The position numbers were made by a program, and so were the translations under genes. Below the pieces are notes generated by a model. That model searched no databases and was not told where the DNA came from. It saw nothing but the letters and a program-made list of their open reading frames with translations. A stretch of 64,000 bases of DNA from Methylobacterium sp. Leaf104 (GTDB lineage: Bacteria; Pseudomonadota; Alphaproteobacteria; Rhizobiales; Beijerinckiaceae), in NCBI RefSeq assembly GCF_001422885.1, contig NZ_LMMZ01000005.1, positions 163,004 to 227,003 on the forward strand, in the 5' to 3' direction. Position 1 is the first letter of the stretch. The number at the start of each line of letters is the position of its first letter. This document shows, piece after piece, positions 8,386 through 17,691 of this stretch.

Positions 8386-10821
8386 ATGGCCCGGATCCGG
8401 TCCATCGACGGTGTGGCTCCGCAGGCCGTGGACGGCCCTTGGCGGCTTGCCCTCACGCCGCCGGGCGCCTGGGCCGGACCGGGCGACCTGTCGGAGGCCG
8501 CTGACTGGATCCCGGCACCGGTGCCCGGCACCGGTGCCGCCGCCCTGCGCGACGCGGGCCGCTGGTCCGAGGCGGCGCCGACGCCGATCCATGACCGGGA
8601 CGTGTGGTACCGAACCCGGCTGATCCAGGGCGGCTCCCTGCGCCTGCGCTTCGAAGGCCTCGCGACCCTCGCCGAGGTCTGGCTCGATGGCGTGTCCGTG
8701 CTGGTCTCCCACTCGATGTTCGAGGCGCACGCCCTCGAGGTCAATTTCCGGCCGGGCGCCGAGATCGTCCTCTGCTTCCGGTCGCTCCAGGCGGAACTCG
8801 ATCGCCCGGGCAAACGCGGGCGCTGGCGCCCCCGGATGATCACGCCGGGCTCCCTGCGGCACGTCCGCACGAGCCTCCTCGGCTTCATGCCGGGCTGGTG
8901 CCCGGAAATCGACCTCGTGGGTCCCTACCGCCCGGTGACCGTGGAGCCCCTGCGCCCCGGCGTGACGGAGGCAGACCTGCGGGCCACGTACGATGGCGAG
9001 ACCGGCCGCCTCCTCGCGCGTCTGCGGATCTCCGGCCAACCCACCTCCGTCACCCTCCGCTGCGACGGCCGCGCCGTGGCCCTCGCGAAATCCGAGACCG
9101 GCCTCTTCATCGGCACGCTCGCGCTGCCCGGCGTCGCGCCCTGGTGGCCGCACACCCACGGCACGCCCCATCTGCACCCGGTCAGCGTCGAGGTCGACGG
9201 CGTGACGGTCGATCTCGGCCGGACGGGCTTTCGCACCCTATCGCTGGCGCGGCCCTTCGAGGAGGGCCTGGCCCTGGCCGTCAACGGCGTGCCGATCTTC
9301 TGCCGCGGTGCCAACTGGACACCCTCGGACCTCGTCGGCCTCGGAGCCGAGGATTGCGCCGCCCTCGTCGGCCTCGCGAGCGAGGCCGGCATGAACATGC
9401 TGCGGGTCTCGGGCACCACGCTCTACCCGGCGCCCGGATTCTACGACCTCTGCGACGCCGCCGGCATCCTGGTCTGGCAGGACCTGATGCTGGCGAATTT
9501 CGATTATCCGCACGATGCGGCCGGCTTCGCCGCCACGCTCGCCCGCGAGGTGACGGGCGTCCTCCAGCAGGCGCAGCTCGCCCCCTCTCTCGCCGTGATC
9601 TGCGGCGGCAGCGAGGTCTGGCAGCAGGCCGCCATGCTCGGAGCGCCGCGCAGCGTCTGGGCCGACCCGTTCTGTGCCGAGACCCTGCCGGGGCTCGTCG
9701 GCGAGACCCGGCCCGACCTCGTGGTCGTGCCGAACTCGCCGTCGGGCGGCGACCTGCCGTTCTCTCCGAGCGCGGGCTGCACCCACTATTACGGCGTCGG
9801 CGCCTATCGCCGCCCCCTGGAGGATGCGCGCCGCGCCGAGGTGGGCTTCGCGAGCGAATGCCTGGCCTTCGCCAACCTGCCGGAGCCGGCGACCCTCGGA
9901 CGGACGAGCCCGGCCGACCCGCTGTGGGACCGGGGTATTCCTCGCGACCGCGGCGCCGACTGGGATTTCGAGCAGGTGCGCGACCACTATGTCGGCCTGC
10001 TCTACGGCGTCGATCCCGCAGCCGTGCGCATCGACGATCCGGAGCGCTACCTCGAACTCGGCCGCGCCGCCGTCGCCGAGGTGATGGAAGCCACCTTCGC
10101 CGAGTGGCGAAGGGCGCGCTCGCCCACGGCCGGCGGGCTCGTCTGGTTCCTGCGCGACCTCGGGCCGGGCACCGGCTGGGGGGTGATCGATTCAACCCAG
10201 GCCCCGAAATCCGGCTGGTACGCCCTGAAGCGCGCCTTCCGCCCGGTGCAGGTGACCCTGTCGGACGAAGGCCTGGGCGGGCTGCACCTCCACGTCCACA
10301 ACGAGACCGCCGCGGGGCTGGATCTCCGCTTGGGACTGACCTTCGCGGACCGCACCGGCAAGGTCGCGGCACGGGCCGAGCGCGACCTGACAATCGGTCC
10401 GCGGGCGTCCCTGACCCTGTCCTCCGCCGAGATGCTCGGCCGCTTCTTCGATGCCACCGACAGCTACCGCTTCGGCCCACGCATCCACGACGTCGCGCAT
10501 GCCCGCCTCGCGGACGCGCAGGGGACGGTCATCGCCGAGAGCTTCCACTTTCCCGGCCTCCGGCCGGTCGCCCCGGACGCGATCGGCCTGCAGGTCGCGC
10601 CCGTGGCCGACGCACCCGTGCCGACCCTGCGCATCGCCACCGACCACCTCGCCCTCGCAGTGAGCGTGCGGAGCCCGGAGGCGCGGCCTTGCGACAGCGG
10701 CTTCCACCTGGCGCCGGGCACGGAGAGGCTCGTCAGCTTCCCCGGTCACCACCAGGTTCCGCAAGGCGTGGTCGGGGCCCTCAACAGCCGAGAGATCGTG
10801 AGATTCGGTCATGATGCCTGA
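8386..10821 (+). CDS. Glycoside hydrolase family 2-like (beta-mannosidase type)
   Basis: An 811-residue protein with the beta-mannosidase layout. An N-terminal jelly roll contains WYRTRL and VWLDGV. An Ig-like domain precedes a TIM barrel starting near residue 290 (GVPIFCRGANWTPSD) and running through FYDLCDAAGILVWQDLM. The expected acid/base is Glu410 in CGGSE and the nucleophile Glu491 in FASE. The residue before the acid/base is Ser, whereas GH2 enzymes nearly always have Asn. No signal peptide is visible, so it acts in the cytoplasm unless exported otherwise. It sits between DUF1839 and the double hydrolase and may trim or bind the sugar part of the product. Confidence 0.82.
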   Translation: MARIRSIDGVAPQAVDGPWRLALTPPGAWAGPGDLSEAADWIPAPVPGTGAAALRDAGRWSEAAPTPIHDRDVWYRTRLIQGGSLRLRFEGLATLAEVWLDGVSVLVSHSMFEAHALEVNFRPGAEIVLCFRSLQAELDRPGKRGRWRPRMITPGSLRHVRTSLLGFMPGWCPEIDLVGPYRPVTVEPLRPGVTEADLRATYDGETGRLLARLRISGQPTSVTLRCDGRAVALAKSETGLFIGTLALPGVAPWWPHTHGTPHLHPVSVEVDGVTVDLGRTGFRTLSLARPFEEGLALAVNGVPIFCRGANWTPSDLVGLGAEDCAALVGLASEAGMNMLRVSGTTLYPAPGFYDLCDAAGILVWQDLMLANFDYPHDAAGFAATLAREVTGVLQQAQLAPSLAVICGGSEVWQQAAMLGAPRSVWADPFCAETLPGLVGETRPDLVVVPNSPSGGDLPFSPSAGCTHYYGVGAYRRPLEDARRAEVGFASECLAFANLPEPATLGRTSPADPLWDRGIPRDRGADWDFEQVRDHYVGLLYGVDPAAVRIDDPERYLELGRAAVAEVMEATFAEWRRARSPTAGGLVWFLRDLGPGTGWGVIDSTQAPKSGWYALKRAFRPVQVTLSDEGLGGLHLHVHNETAAGLDLRLGLTFADRTGKVAARAERDLTIGPRASLTLSSAEMLGRFFDATDSYRFGPRIHDVAHARLADAQGTVIAESFHFPGLRPVAPDAIGLQVAPVADAPVPTLRIATDHLALAVSVRSPEARPCDSGFHLAPGTERLVSFPGHHQVPQGVVGALNSREIVRFGHDA

Positions 10822-12607
10822 CGTCCGTTCCATGACCGCCCCGGATACGGCGCCCCAGGCCGCCGTGCCCGTGACCTTCGACGACCTGTTCGGCTGGATC
10901 CACCCGGCCGCGGGCCGGCGCGGCGTGGTCCTGTGCGGCGCCGGTGGCTTCGAGCAGATGGCCGCCCACCGGCCTTGGCGCGCCCTAGCGGAACGGATCG
11001 CCGCGGCCGGCTGTCCGACCCTGCGGTTCGACTATCCGGGGGAGGGCAATTCGGGCGATGCCGGCGAGGCACGGCTCTCCGACCACGTCGCGGCGATCCG
11101 CCGGGCGGTGCGCTACCTGCGCGAGACGACCGGCGTCGAAGAGATCGTCCTCGTCGGCCTGCGGCTCGGCGCCAACCTGGCCCTGCTGTCGGCCCAGGAG
11201 GAGGCGGTCGACCGCTTGGTCCTGCTGGCGCCGGCGGCGACGGGGCGGGCCTATCTCCGCGAGATGCGGCTGCGTGCCCGGACGGTCGGCGGGGTCGCGG
11301 AGGGCGCGACCCCGAAGGCGGATGCCCACGACCTGTCCGTCGGCGGCTTCCGCATGGGCTCGGCCTTCCTGGCCGATCTCACCGCCCTGGACGCCGGCGC
11401 GATCGGACACGCACCGGCGCCGCGGACACTGCTCCTCGCGCCCGAGACGCGGACGCTGACGGGCAGGCTGACCGCCCTCGGCGGCATCGTGGAGACCGGG
11501 CCGCTTCCCGGACTTTCGCTCCTCGTCGGCGACCCGATCTTCGCCGAGGTTCCGGAGGCGGATTTCGAACGCATCACCGCCTTTGCGACGGACGGCCTCA
11601 CGATCGCGGGCACCGCCGCGCCGCGCCGCATTTCCCCGGCGCGCCTGGACGGCGCCGGCTGGTCCGAGACGCCCGCCCGGTTCGAGCCGGACCTGTTCGG
11701 CATCCGCTGCCTGCCCCGGCGGCAGGACCCCGGCGCACCGACGGTGGTGTTCGTCTCCACCGGCATGACCGTGCATTCCGGCTGGGGCCGCCAGACCACG
11801 GACCTCGCCCGCAGGCTCGCCGGGGAGGGCGTTCCCTCCTTGCGCTTCGACCTCGCCGGCATCGGCGACAGCGGTCGCCGGCCGGATGCACGCAAGCCCC
11901 CCTACGCTCCCGACGGCTTCGCGGATGTGAGCCGGGCCCTCGATCACCTCGCCGAGGCCCGAGGCCCCATCGTCCTCGTGGGCAATTGCAGCGGCGCCTA
12001 CGCGGCGTTCCAGGCCCTTTGCCGCGATGCGCGCGTCGACGGCGCACTTCTCGTCAACCTCTACTGCTTCGACTGGGACCCGAACGAGGATGTCGACGCC
12101 GTGATCCGCCAGACCGTCGGCAGCACCGGCACCTACGCGTCGCTCCTGAAGCGGGGCGCGACGTGGCGGCGGCTCCTGCGCGGCGAGATCCACGTGCGGG
12201 CGATCGGCGGGACCCTCGCCAGGCGGGGGCTCGAGACGGCCATGCGGCGGCTGCGGCGGCTGATGAACCCGATCTCTCCCGGCGGCTCCGTCGCCCGGCG
12301 GGTGGCCCGGCTGCGGCGGCGCGGCGCCGAGATCCGCCTCGTCTACAGCGCCGACGATCCCGGGCTTGCGGCCCTGCGCCGCCATCTCGGCCGCTCGCCC
12401 GGCCGAGCCGACCGGCGCCTCGGCACGCCGGTGGCGATCGTGCCGGATGTGGACCACAACTTCAGCTCGGCCGCGGCGCAGGCGATGCTCGGAACCCACC
12501 TGCGTGACCTGCTGCGCGCGGTTCAGGAAGCCCGGGCCTCCCGGACCGAGGCCCGGACACCCGCCGACGCCCGCTCCCGGACCGCCGCCGTCGCGGGCCT
12601 CGCGTGA
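10811..12607 (+). CDS. Tandem alpha/beta-hydrolase protein (exosortase-system hydrolase-like)
   Basis: A 598-residue fusion of two alpha/beta-hydrolase domains, overlapping the upstream gene by 11 bp. Domain 1 (residues 20-250) has CGAGGFEQ and RFDYPGEGNS, but the nucleophile elbow reads GLRLG, with Arg118 where Ser is expected. Domain 2 (300-570) has STGMTVHSGWGRQ, RFDLAGIGDSG and an elbow GNCSG, placing Cys393 at the nucleophile position. A late His is in DVDHNFSS. The family resembles the hydrolase 1/hydrolase 2 proteins of exosortase/EPS loci. Domain 1 is probably non-catalytic. Domain 2 could be a thiol hydrolase or acyltransferase acting on the carrier-bound thioester. Confidence 0.8.
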   Translation: MMPDVRSMTAPDTAPQAAVPVTFDDLFGWIHPAAGRRGVVLCGAGGFEQMAAHRPWRALAERIAAAGCPTLRFDYPGEGNSGDAGEARLSDHVAAIRRAVRYLRETTGVEEIVLVGLRLGANLALLSAQEEAVDRLVLLAPAATGRAYLREMRLRARTVGGVAEGATPKADAHDLSVGGFRMGSAFLADLTALDAGAIGHAPAPRTLLLAPETRTLTGRLTALGGIVETGPLPGLSLLVGDPIFAEVPEADFERITAFATDGLTIAGTAAPRRISPARLDGAGWSETPARFEPDLFGIRCLPRRQDPGAPTVVFVSTGMTVHSGWGRQTTDLARRLAGEGVPSLRFDLAGIGDSGRRPDARKPPYAPDGFADVSRALDHLAEARGPIVLVGNCSGAYAAFQALCRDARVDGALLVNLYCFDWDPNEDVDAVIRQTVGSTGTYASLLKRGATWRRLLRGEIHVRAIGGTLARRGLETAMRRLRRLMNPISPGGSVARRVARLRRRGAEIRLVYSADDPGLAALRRHLGRSPGRADRRLGTPVAIVPDVDHNFSSAAAQAMLGTHLRDLLRAVQEARASRTEARTPADARSRTAAVAGLA

Positions 12608-13887
12608 GCGGCCTCACCCGGCGGGCGGCCCTGGCCCTGACGGCCGGGATCTTCGCCGCGCGGGCCGAGGCCGCAGCCTCGCCGGTGCACCGCTGTGAGG
12701 ATCTGATCGACGCCGTCGGCATCAACGTGCATTTCGGCCATGGGGGCTCGCCCTATGTAGAGCGCTTTTCCGCCTGCGCCGCCGCGCTCGACGACCTCGG
12801 CGTGCGCCACCTGCGCGACGACATCGTCCTCATGGGCACGGAACCGGCCGGGCAGTTCGCGCGGATCGCGGAGCTCGCCCGCCGGGGCTACCGCTTCAGC
12901 CTGGTGTTCTATGACGGCCTGACGCCCGGTCCGCGGGTGTCGCCGGAGCGCTTCGCCGAGATCGCCGACTGGGCGGAGGATGGGCTCGTGGTGGCGGAGG
13001 GCGGCAACGAGCCGCCGGTGGCCGCGAGGCCCGGCCTCGCCCGCCTCTCCGCCGAGCATCAGGCGGCCCTGTTCCGCGCGGTGCGGAGCGACCTGCGCCA
13101 CCGCTCCGTCCAGGTCGCCGGCCCGAGCTACATCCAGGCGAACATCGCGGCCGCGGAGAACCTGTCCGGCTCGGTTGATCTCGCCAACGTCCATGCCTAT
13201 CCGGGGTCGGAGCACCCCGAAACCCGGGGAGCGGGCAGCCTCGGAGGCTTCCTCGCGGCGGTGCGGCCGGTCTTCGGCACCGCCCGCGCGATCGTCACCG
13301 AGAACGGCTATCACACCGCCCTGGCGTCCACGAGCGCGCATCTGCCGGTCTCGGAGGGCATGCGCGCCCGCTACCTGCCGCGCATGCTGCTGTGGAGCTA
13401 TCTCCAGGGCGTGCGGCGGACCTACCTCTACGAGCTGATCGCGTCCTTCGAACGGGGCGACACCGACCCGGAAAGCCGGTTCGGACTCCTCGCCCACGAT
13501 GGCACGGCGAGCCCGTCCTTCGCCGCCGTGCGCGGCCTGATGCGCCTGTTCGGCGGGAGGGCGGAGGAGGCGGGCAGCGCCCGGGACCGGATCGACGTCG
13601 CGCTTCCGGCGGGGGTGCCCGACCTCGTGGCGGCGAGCTTCCGGCGCGCGGACGGCGCCCTGCTGGTTCCGATCTGGCTCGGCATCGACGGCTGGGACCG
13701 CAGCGCCCGGGCGCCCCGGCCGGACATCGCACCGCGGTCCGTGGAGGTCCGCCTCTCGAGCCCGCCCCGGAGGTTGCGCCTGCACCGCTTCGGCGACGAC
13801 GGCAGCGTCCGCGTCAGCCCGCTGCCGCCGACGCAGATTCCCACCGTGGCGGCCAGCGACCGGCTCGCCGTCCTGGAGGTCTGGTAG
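12604..13887 (+). CDS. Exported glycoside hydrolase-superfamily (clan GH-A-like) protein
   Basis: A 427-residue protein starting at GTG with a GTGA overlap. The N-terminus (LTRRAALALTAGIFAARAEA) is a Tat-like signal, implying a periplasmic or outer location. The body looks like a TIM barrel: Glu136 in EGGNEPP fits the acid/base after strand 4 and Glu233 in VTENGY fits the nucleophile after strand 7. A C-terminal beta domain follows residue 320. Relatives are annotated as GH39/GH5-like. It may cleave or remodel the polysaccharide made by this locus. The substrate is unknown. Confidence 0.8.
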   Translation: MSGLTRRAALALTAGIFAARAEAAASPVHRCEDLIDAVGINVHFGHGGSPYVERFSACAAALDDLGVRHLRDDIVLMGTEPAGQFARIAELARRGYRFSLVFYDGLTPGPRVSPERFAEIADWAEDGLVVAEGGNEPPVAARPGLARLSAEHQAALFRAVRSDLRHRSVQVAGPSYIQANIAAAENLSGSVDLANVHAYPGSEHPETRGAGSLGGFLAAVRPVFGTARAIVTENGYHTALASTSAHLPVSEGMRARYLPRMLLWSYLQGVRRTYLYELIASFERGDTDPESRFGLLAHDGTASPSFAAVRGLMRLFGGRAEEAGSARDRIDVALPAGVPDLVAASFRRADGALLVPIWLGIDGWDRSARAPRPDIAPRSVEVRLSSPPRRLRLHRFGDDGSVRVSPLPPTQIPTVAASDRLAVLEVW

Positions 13888-13893
13888 GGGCCC

Positions 13894-14151
13894 TCAGGGC
13901 GCCGTCTCGTCCACGAACCGGACACCGATCTCGCCGAGCTTGCGCCAGGCGACCCGGGCCGGGTGCCGCTCGCCCTGTGGCTCCAGCAGCAGGGTGAAGC
14001 GGTCCGGGATCCCGACGACGCTCGCGACCCGCAGGCGGGCGCCGGAGGGCGAGCGGTTGCGCAGCGTGCAGTCGATGACGCCGCCGCCGTCCAACGCGAT
14101 CTTGCCCGCCAGCAACGTGCGGGCGCGGGGCTCGGATCGTCTCTCTTCCAT
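13894..14151 (-). CDS. PilZ domain protein (c-di-GMP receptor) 1
   Basis: An 85-residue single-domain PilZ protein. It has the two c-di-GMP signatures: an RxxxR motif (RSEPR, residues 5-9) and NxSxxG (NRSPSG). The ATG at 14151 puts the RxxxR arginines at residues 5 and 9, typical for stand-alone PilZ proteins; longer starts add nothing conserved. It is convergent with the glycosidase gene. Its place next to polysaccharide genes suggests it couples c-di-GMP to exopolysaccharide output. Confidence 0.87.
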   Translation of the reverse strand: MEERRSEPRARTLLAGKIALDGGGVIDCTLRNRSPSGARLRVASVVGIPDRFTLLLEPQGERHPARVAWRKLGEIGVRFVDETAP

Positions 14152-14235
14152 CGCTCGGCGCCGTGATGTTTCGGGTCGGCCGTTCGTAGGGTCGAAGTGG
14201 TTACGACTCGGTATCGCGGACCGGACCATGGGACA

Positions 14236-14502
14236 TCATCGGAATTGTGCGCCGATCATCTCATCGGTGCGCCAGACGATGCTGCAAACCTTCACGCCAT
14301 CGAGGGGAGGGGCCGTGAGCAGGAAGGTGGTCGGCACGAGAGCGGCATCCGGCAGGGTGATCTTGACGCCGCCGAGCGAGAAATCATGCACCAGGCAGGC
14401 GATCTCGGTGTGCTCGTCGACGGTGATGCTGCCGGTCTCATCGGATCGGAAACGGGGTTCGGCACGGCGCTCCGAGGGGGGCGCTTGCAGGGATGCTTGC
14501 AT
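14236..14502 (-). CDS. PilZ domain protein (c-di-GMP receptor) 2
   Basis: An 88-residue PilZ protein with RAEPR (residues 13-17) and DFSLGG (40-45), so both c-di-GMP contacts are intact. It lies 84 bp upstream of the first PilZ gene on the same strand and is diverged from it in sequence, so this is not a recent duplication. It is divergent from the PoxB-type gene. Targets are unknown. Confidence 0.87.
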   Translation of the reverse strand: MQASLQAPPSERRAEPRFRSDETGSITVDEHTEIACLVHDFSLGGVKITLPDAALVPTTFLLTAPPLDGVKVCSIVWRTDEMIGAQFR

Positions 14503-14757
14503 GGAATGGGTCCCGAGGCGGGTCTGACGAGGCAGGATCCGCTGGCGCGCAGCAAGGACCGCCTAACCCGGTTGCTCAAATTGTCGGCACCCACGAAAAA
14601 GTCCGGGATCGGCGGAGGCGGCGTATACGACAGGGTCGCGTCGAGGTCGCGCCGTGCCCGTACTGCCGGATGACAGATGCGCGCGGAGCACAACCCTCGG
14701 CTGGAACCGGGCCGCAGGACGACCGGTTCGGCAGGGGGACAACCGGAGCCGAACGCC

Positions 14758-16518
14758 ATGAAGATCGTCACCGTCGCGGACCTCATCGTCGACACCCTCG
14801 ACCAGGCCGGCGTCCAGCGGATCTACGGCATCGTCGGCGACAGCCTGAACGCGCTGACCGAGTCGCTGCGGGCGCGGGGCACCATCGACTGGGTCCATGT
14901 CCGGCACGAGGAGGTGGCGGCCTTCGCGGCGGGGGCCGACAGCCAGCTGTCGGGCAAGCTCGCGGTCTGCGCCGGGTCCTGCGGGCCGGGGCACGTCCAC
15001 CTCATCAACGGCCTCTACGATTGCCACCGCACCCGCACCCCGGTGCTGGCCATCGCGGCGCATATCCCCTCCTCCGAGATCGGCTCGGGCTACTTCCAGG
15101 AGACGCATCCGGGCGAGCTGTTCCGCGAATGCAGCCACTATTGCGAGATGGTGGGCGACGCCTCCCAGCTGCCGCAGGTGCTGGAGAACGCCATGCGGGC
15201 GGCGATCGGCCTCTCCGGGGTCGCCGTGGTGATCATCCCGGGCGACGTCGCCCTGATGGATGCGCCGACCCGCGGGGTCGCCCCCAATGCCGGGCTGATC
15301 CCGCCCAGGCCCGTGGTGCGCCCGGCCGAGACCGAGCTCGACGCCCTCGCCGAACTGCTCAACGGCTCGGAGCGGATCACCCTCCTGTGCGGGCGCGGCT
15401 GCGCAGGCGCCCATGCCGAGCTGCTCCGGCTCGCCGAGGCCCTCAAGAGCCCGATCGTCCATGCGCTGGGCGGCAAGGACGTGGTCGAGTACGACAACCC
15501 CTACGATGTCGGCATGACCGGGCTGATCGGCTTCCCGTCGGGCTATGCCGCGATGATGTCCTGCGACACCCTGCTGATGCTGGGCACCGACTTTCCCTAC
15601 CGGCAGTTCTACCCGCAGGACGCCAAGATCGCCCAGGTCGACATCCGCCCGGAGCAGCTCGGGCGCCGGTGCAGGCTCGATCTCGGCCTCGTCGGCCACG
15701 TCGACGACACCATCCGGGCGCTGCTGCCCAAGCTCACCCACAAGGCCGAGCGCAAGCATCTCGACGCGGCCCTGAAGCACTACGCCAAGGCGCGGGAGGA
15801 CCTCGACGACCTCGCCACGGGCGCGCCGGCGACGGGCTGGTTCGGCCGCAAGTCGGCCAAGCAGCCGATCCACCCGCAATACCTGACGAAGCTCGTCAGC
15901 GAGGCGGCCGCCGACGACGCGGTGTTCACGGCCGATGTCGGCACCCCGACGATCTGGGCGGCGCGCTACCTCAAGATGAACGGCCGGCGCCGGCTGATCG
16001 GCTCCTGGGTCCACGGCTCGATGGCCAACGCCATGGCGCAGGGCATCGGCGCGCAATCGGCCTATCCCAACCGGCAGGTGGTGTCCCTCTCCGGCGACGG
16101 CGGCTTCGCCATGCTGATGGGGGACCTCCTCACCCTGCGCCAGCAGACGCTGCCCCTCAAGATCGTGGTCTACAACAACGGCACCCTCGGCTTCGTCGAG
16201 CTCGAGATGAAGGCCGCCGGCTACCTCGAGACCGGGGTGTCCCTCGACAACCCGGACTTCGCCGCCATGGCCCGCGGCGCCGGCATCCACGCCGTCCGGG
16301 TCGAGGACCCGGCCGAGCTGGAGGCGGCGGTCCGCGAGGTGATGGCCCATCCCGGCCCCGCCCTCCTCGACTGCGTGGTGGCCCGCCAGGAACTCTCGAT
16401 GCCCCCGAAGATCGACGGCAAGCAGGTGAAGGGCTTCAGCCTCTACGTCCTGCGCGCGGTGATGAGCGGCCGGGGCGATTCCGTGCTCGACCTCGCCAAG
16501 ACGAACCTGCTGCGGTGA
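14758..16518 (+). CDS. poxB: Thiamine-diphosphate enzyme, pyruvate dehydrogenase (quinone) type
   Basis: A 586-residue three-domain ThDP enzyme. The N-terminal Pyr domain contains the catalytic Glu in VRHEEVAAF and the stretch [12 protein letters not shown] central domain follows. The C-terminal PP domain has the motif [12 protein letters not shown] and ends [10 protein letters not shown]. Length and motifs match PoxB, which decarboxylates pyruvate to acetate and CO2 and passes electrons to ubiquinone at the membrane. I chose the ATG at 14758, with GGAG upstream and the fold starting at [10 protein letters not shown]. It stands alone between the PilZ pair and the catalase gene. Confidence 0.87.
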   Translation: MKIVTVADLIVDTLDQAGVQRIYGIVGDSLNALTESLRARGTIDWVHVRHEEVAAFAAGADSQLSGKLAVCAGSCGPGHVHLINGLYDCHRTRTPVLAIAAHIPSSEIGSGYFQETHPGELFRECSHYCEMVGDASQLPQVLENAMRAAIGLSGVAVVIIPGDVALMDAPTRGVAPNAGLIPPRPVVRPAETELDALAELLNGSERITLLCGRGCAGAHAELLRLAEALKSPIVHALGGKDVVEYDNPYDVGMTGLIGFPSGYAAMMSCDTLLMLGTDFPYRQFYPQDAKIAQVDIRPEQLGRRCRLDLGLVGHVDDTIRALLPKLTHKAERKHLDAALKHYAKAREDLDDLATGAPATGWFGRKSAKQPIHPQYLTKLVSEAAADDAVFTADVGTPTIWAARYLKMNGRRRLIGSWVHGSMANAMAQGIGAQSAYPNRQVVSLSGDGGFAMLMGDLLTLRQQTLPLKIVVYNNGTLGFVELEMKAAGYLETGVSLDNPDFAAMARGAGIHAVRVEDPAELEAAVREVMAHPGPALLDCVVARQELSMPPKIDGKQVKGFSLYVLRAVMSGRGDSVLDLAKTNLLR

Positions 16519-16527
16519 GGGGAGGCC

Positions 16528-16559
16528 CCGGACGGTCCGGCTTCGGCAGGCCCGTCCGG
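16528..16559. terminator. Hairpin between convergent poxB and catalase genes
   Basis: CCGGACGG at 16528-16535 pairs with CCGTCCGG at 16552-16559 across a 16-base loop, between two genes that converge. It could terminate either strand, but no T-tract follows, so it may act with Rho or only protect 3' ends. Confidence 0.4.
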
Positions 16560-16609
16560 AGGCAGCCGGCCCGAGCCACGGGTCCCGCGTCGCGGCCGGG
16601 CGCTGGCTC

Positions 16610-17602
16610 TCAGTTCGCGCGTCGCGACAGCGAGATCGCGTAGGCCGGCGAGCGGATGGCGAACATCGGGTCGTCGGCCGGCCCGGCGACGCCGTTCGGC
16701 AGGTCGACGACGGGGTCGAAGGTGGCGGCGTCGCAGGTGGCCGCCGGCTCGAGGGCGGCAATCGACAGGGTGCCGAGCGTGACCGACTTGCGGTCTGCCT
16801 CCGGCCATGGCGCGGTCGGATCAGCGGTCGGGTCCCCGGCTTCGCCGAGGATGGCGACGAGGTCGAAGCGGGCCGGGCCTTGGGCGAGGCGCTCCTTCAA
16901 CTCGTCGGCGTAGAAGGTGTCGGGCTTGGCCTTGGCCTCCTCGTCGCTGAGCCCGAGCTGACCCGCCGCCGCAACGGTCTTCAGCTTGGCCACCGTTGCC
17001 GTCCCCTTCGCATCCGTGAGAGTGTAGGCGTGGACGCCCCAGTAATCGACGCCCGCGTAGCTCGCCGGGATCGGGCGTGCGTTGAGCCAGGCGGCCTGGC
17101 GCGTCGTCTCCGGGTTGGCGGCCGAGAACGCCTTGATCTTCTCGGCATCCGGCTTCCCGTCGGGTCCGGGCGCCCGCACGGTGGCGAAATCGAGCAGTTG
17201 CTGAGGCGTGCGCGTTCCGAAAACCGGCGCCGAGATGAACACGAAGACCATGTCTCCGCTGGGGTCGGCGATCCGCATGGAAAAGCCGCGCGTGACGGGC
17301 TTGGCCTTGTCGGAGACCTTCGGATTGCTGCCGCCCATGGAGAAGCGCGCCGTCACCGGCAGGGGTTTTCCGGCTCCCTCCTTGCTGAAATGCGGTGCCT
17401 TCGACAGGCCGGCCGCCTCGGCCGAGGGCGTGAAGCTGCCCTTGACGCAGACGCCCTTGGCCCCGCTTCCCCGCACGTTCGGCTGATTGCCGCCGGCCTT
17501 GAACAGCGCGTCAACGATGGCCTGCGTCTCGGGCTCGGCGACCGCGTTCGTTGCCCAAACGAGGCCGGCAACACAGCCGAGAAGAACAAGGTTCGGTTTC
17601 AT
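16610..17602 (-). CDS. Periplasmic catalase-family peroxidase
   Basis: A 330-residue member of the small catalase-related family (SrpA/KatE-like core), shorter than the roughly 480 residues of classical monofunctional catalases. The N-terminus MKPNLVLLGCVAGLVWATNA is a signal peptide. The core shows ARFSMGGSNP and TRGFSMRI, the family counterpart of the catalase strand around the distal pocket. It probably uses heme to reduce peroxides in the periplasm. I started at the ATG at 17602 because it begins the signal peptide. Confidence 0.85.
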   Translation of the reverse strand: MKPNLVLLGCVAGLVWATNAVAEPETQAIVDALFKAGGNQPNVRGSGAKGVCVKGSFTPSAEAAGLSKAPHFSKEGAGKPLPVTARFSMGGSNPKVSDKAKPVTRGFSMRIADPSGDMVFVFISAPVFGTRTPQQLLDFATVRAPGPDGKPDAEKIKAFSAANPETTRQAAWLNARPIPASYAGVDYWGVHAYTLTDAKGTATVAKLKTVAAAGQLGLSDEEAKAKPDTFYADELKERLAQGPARFDLVAILGEAGDPTADPTAPWPEADRKSVTLGTLSIAALEPAATCDAATFDPVVDLPNGVAGPADDPMFAIRSPAYAISLSRRAN

Positions 17603-17652
17603 CGTATCGCCAGCCCCACGGAAACGGTCGGTGTCAGAGGATATCTGGGCGA

Positions 17653-17677
17653 GCACCCTGGGCTAGACCCAGGGTGC
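17653..17677. terminator. Perfect hairpin downstream of the outer-membrane protein gene
   Basis: GCACCCTGGG and CCCAGGGTGC form a perfect 10-bp stem around a five-base loop, 15 bp past the stop of the outer-membrane protein gene and 51 bp upstream of the catalase start. There is no T-tract. It could be a terminator, an operator for the catalase gene, or a dispersed palindromic repeat. Confidence 0.5.
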
Positions 17678-17691
17678 AGGCCGAACAGGGC

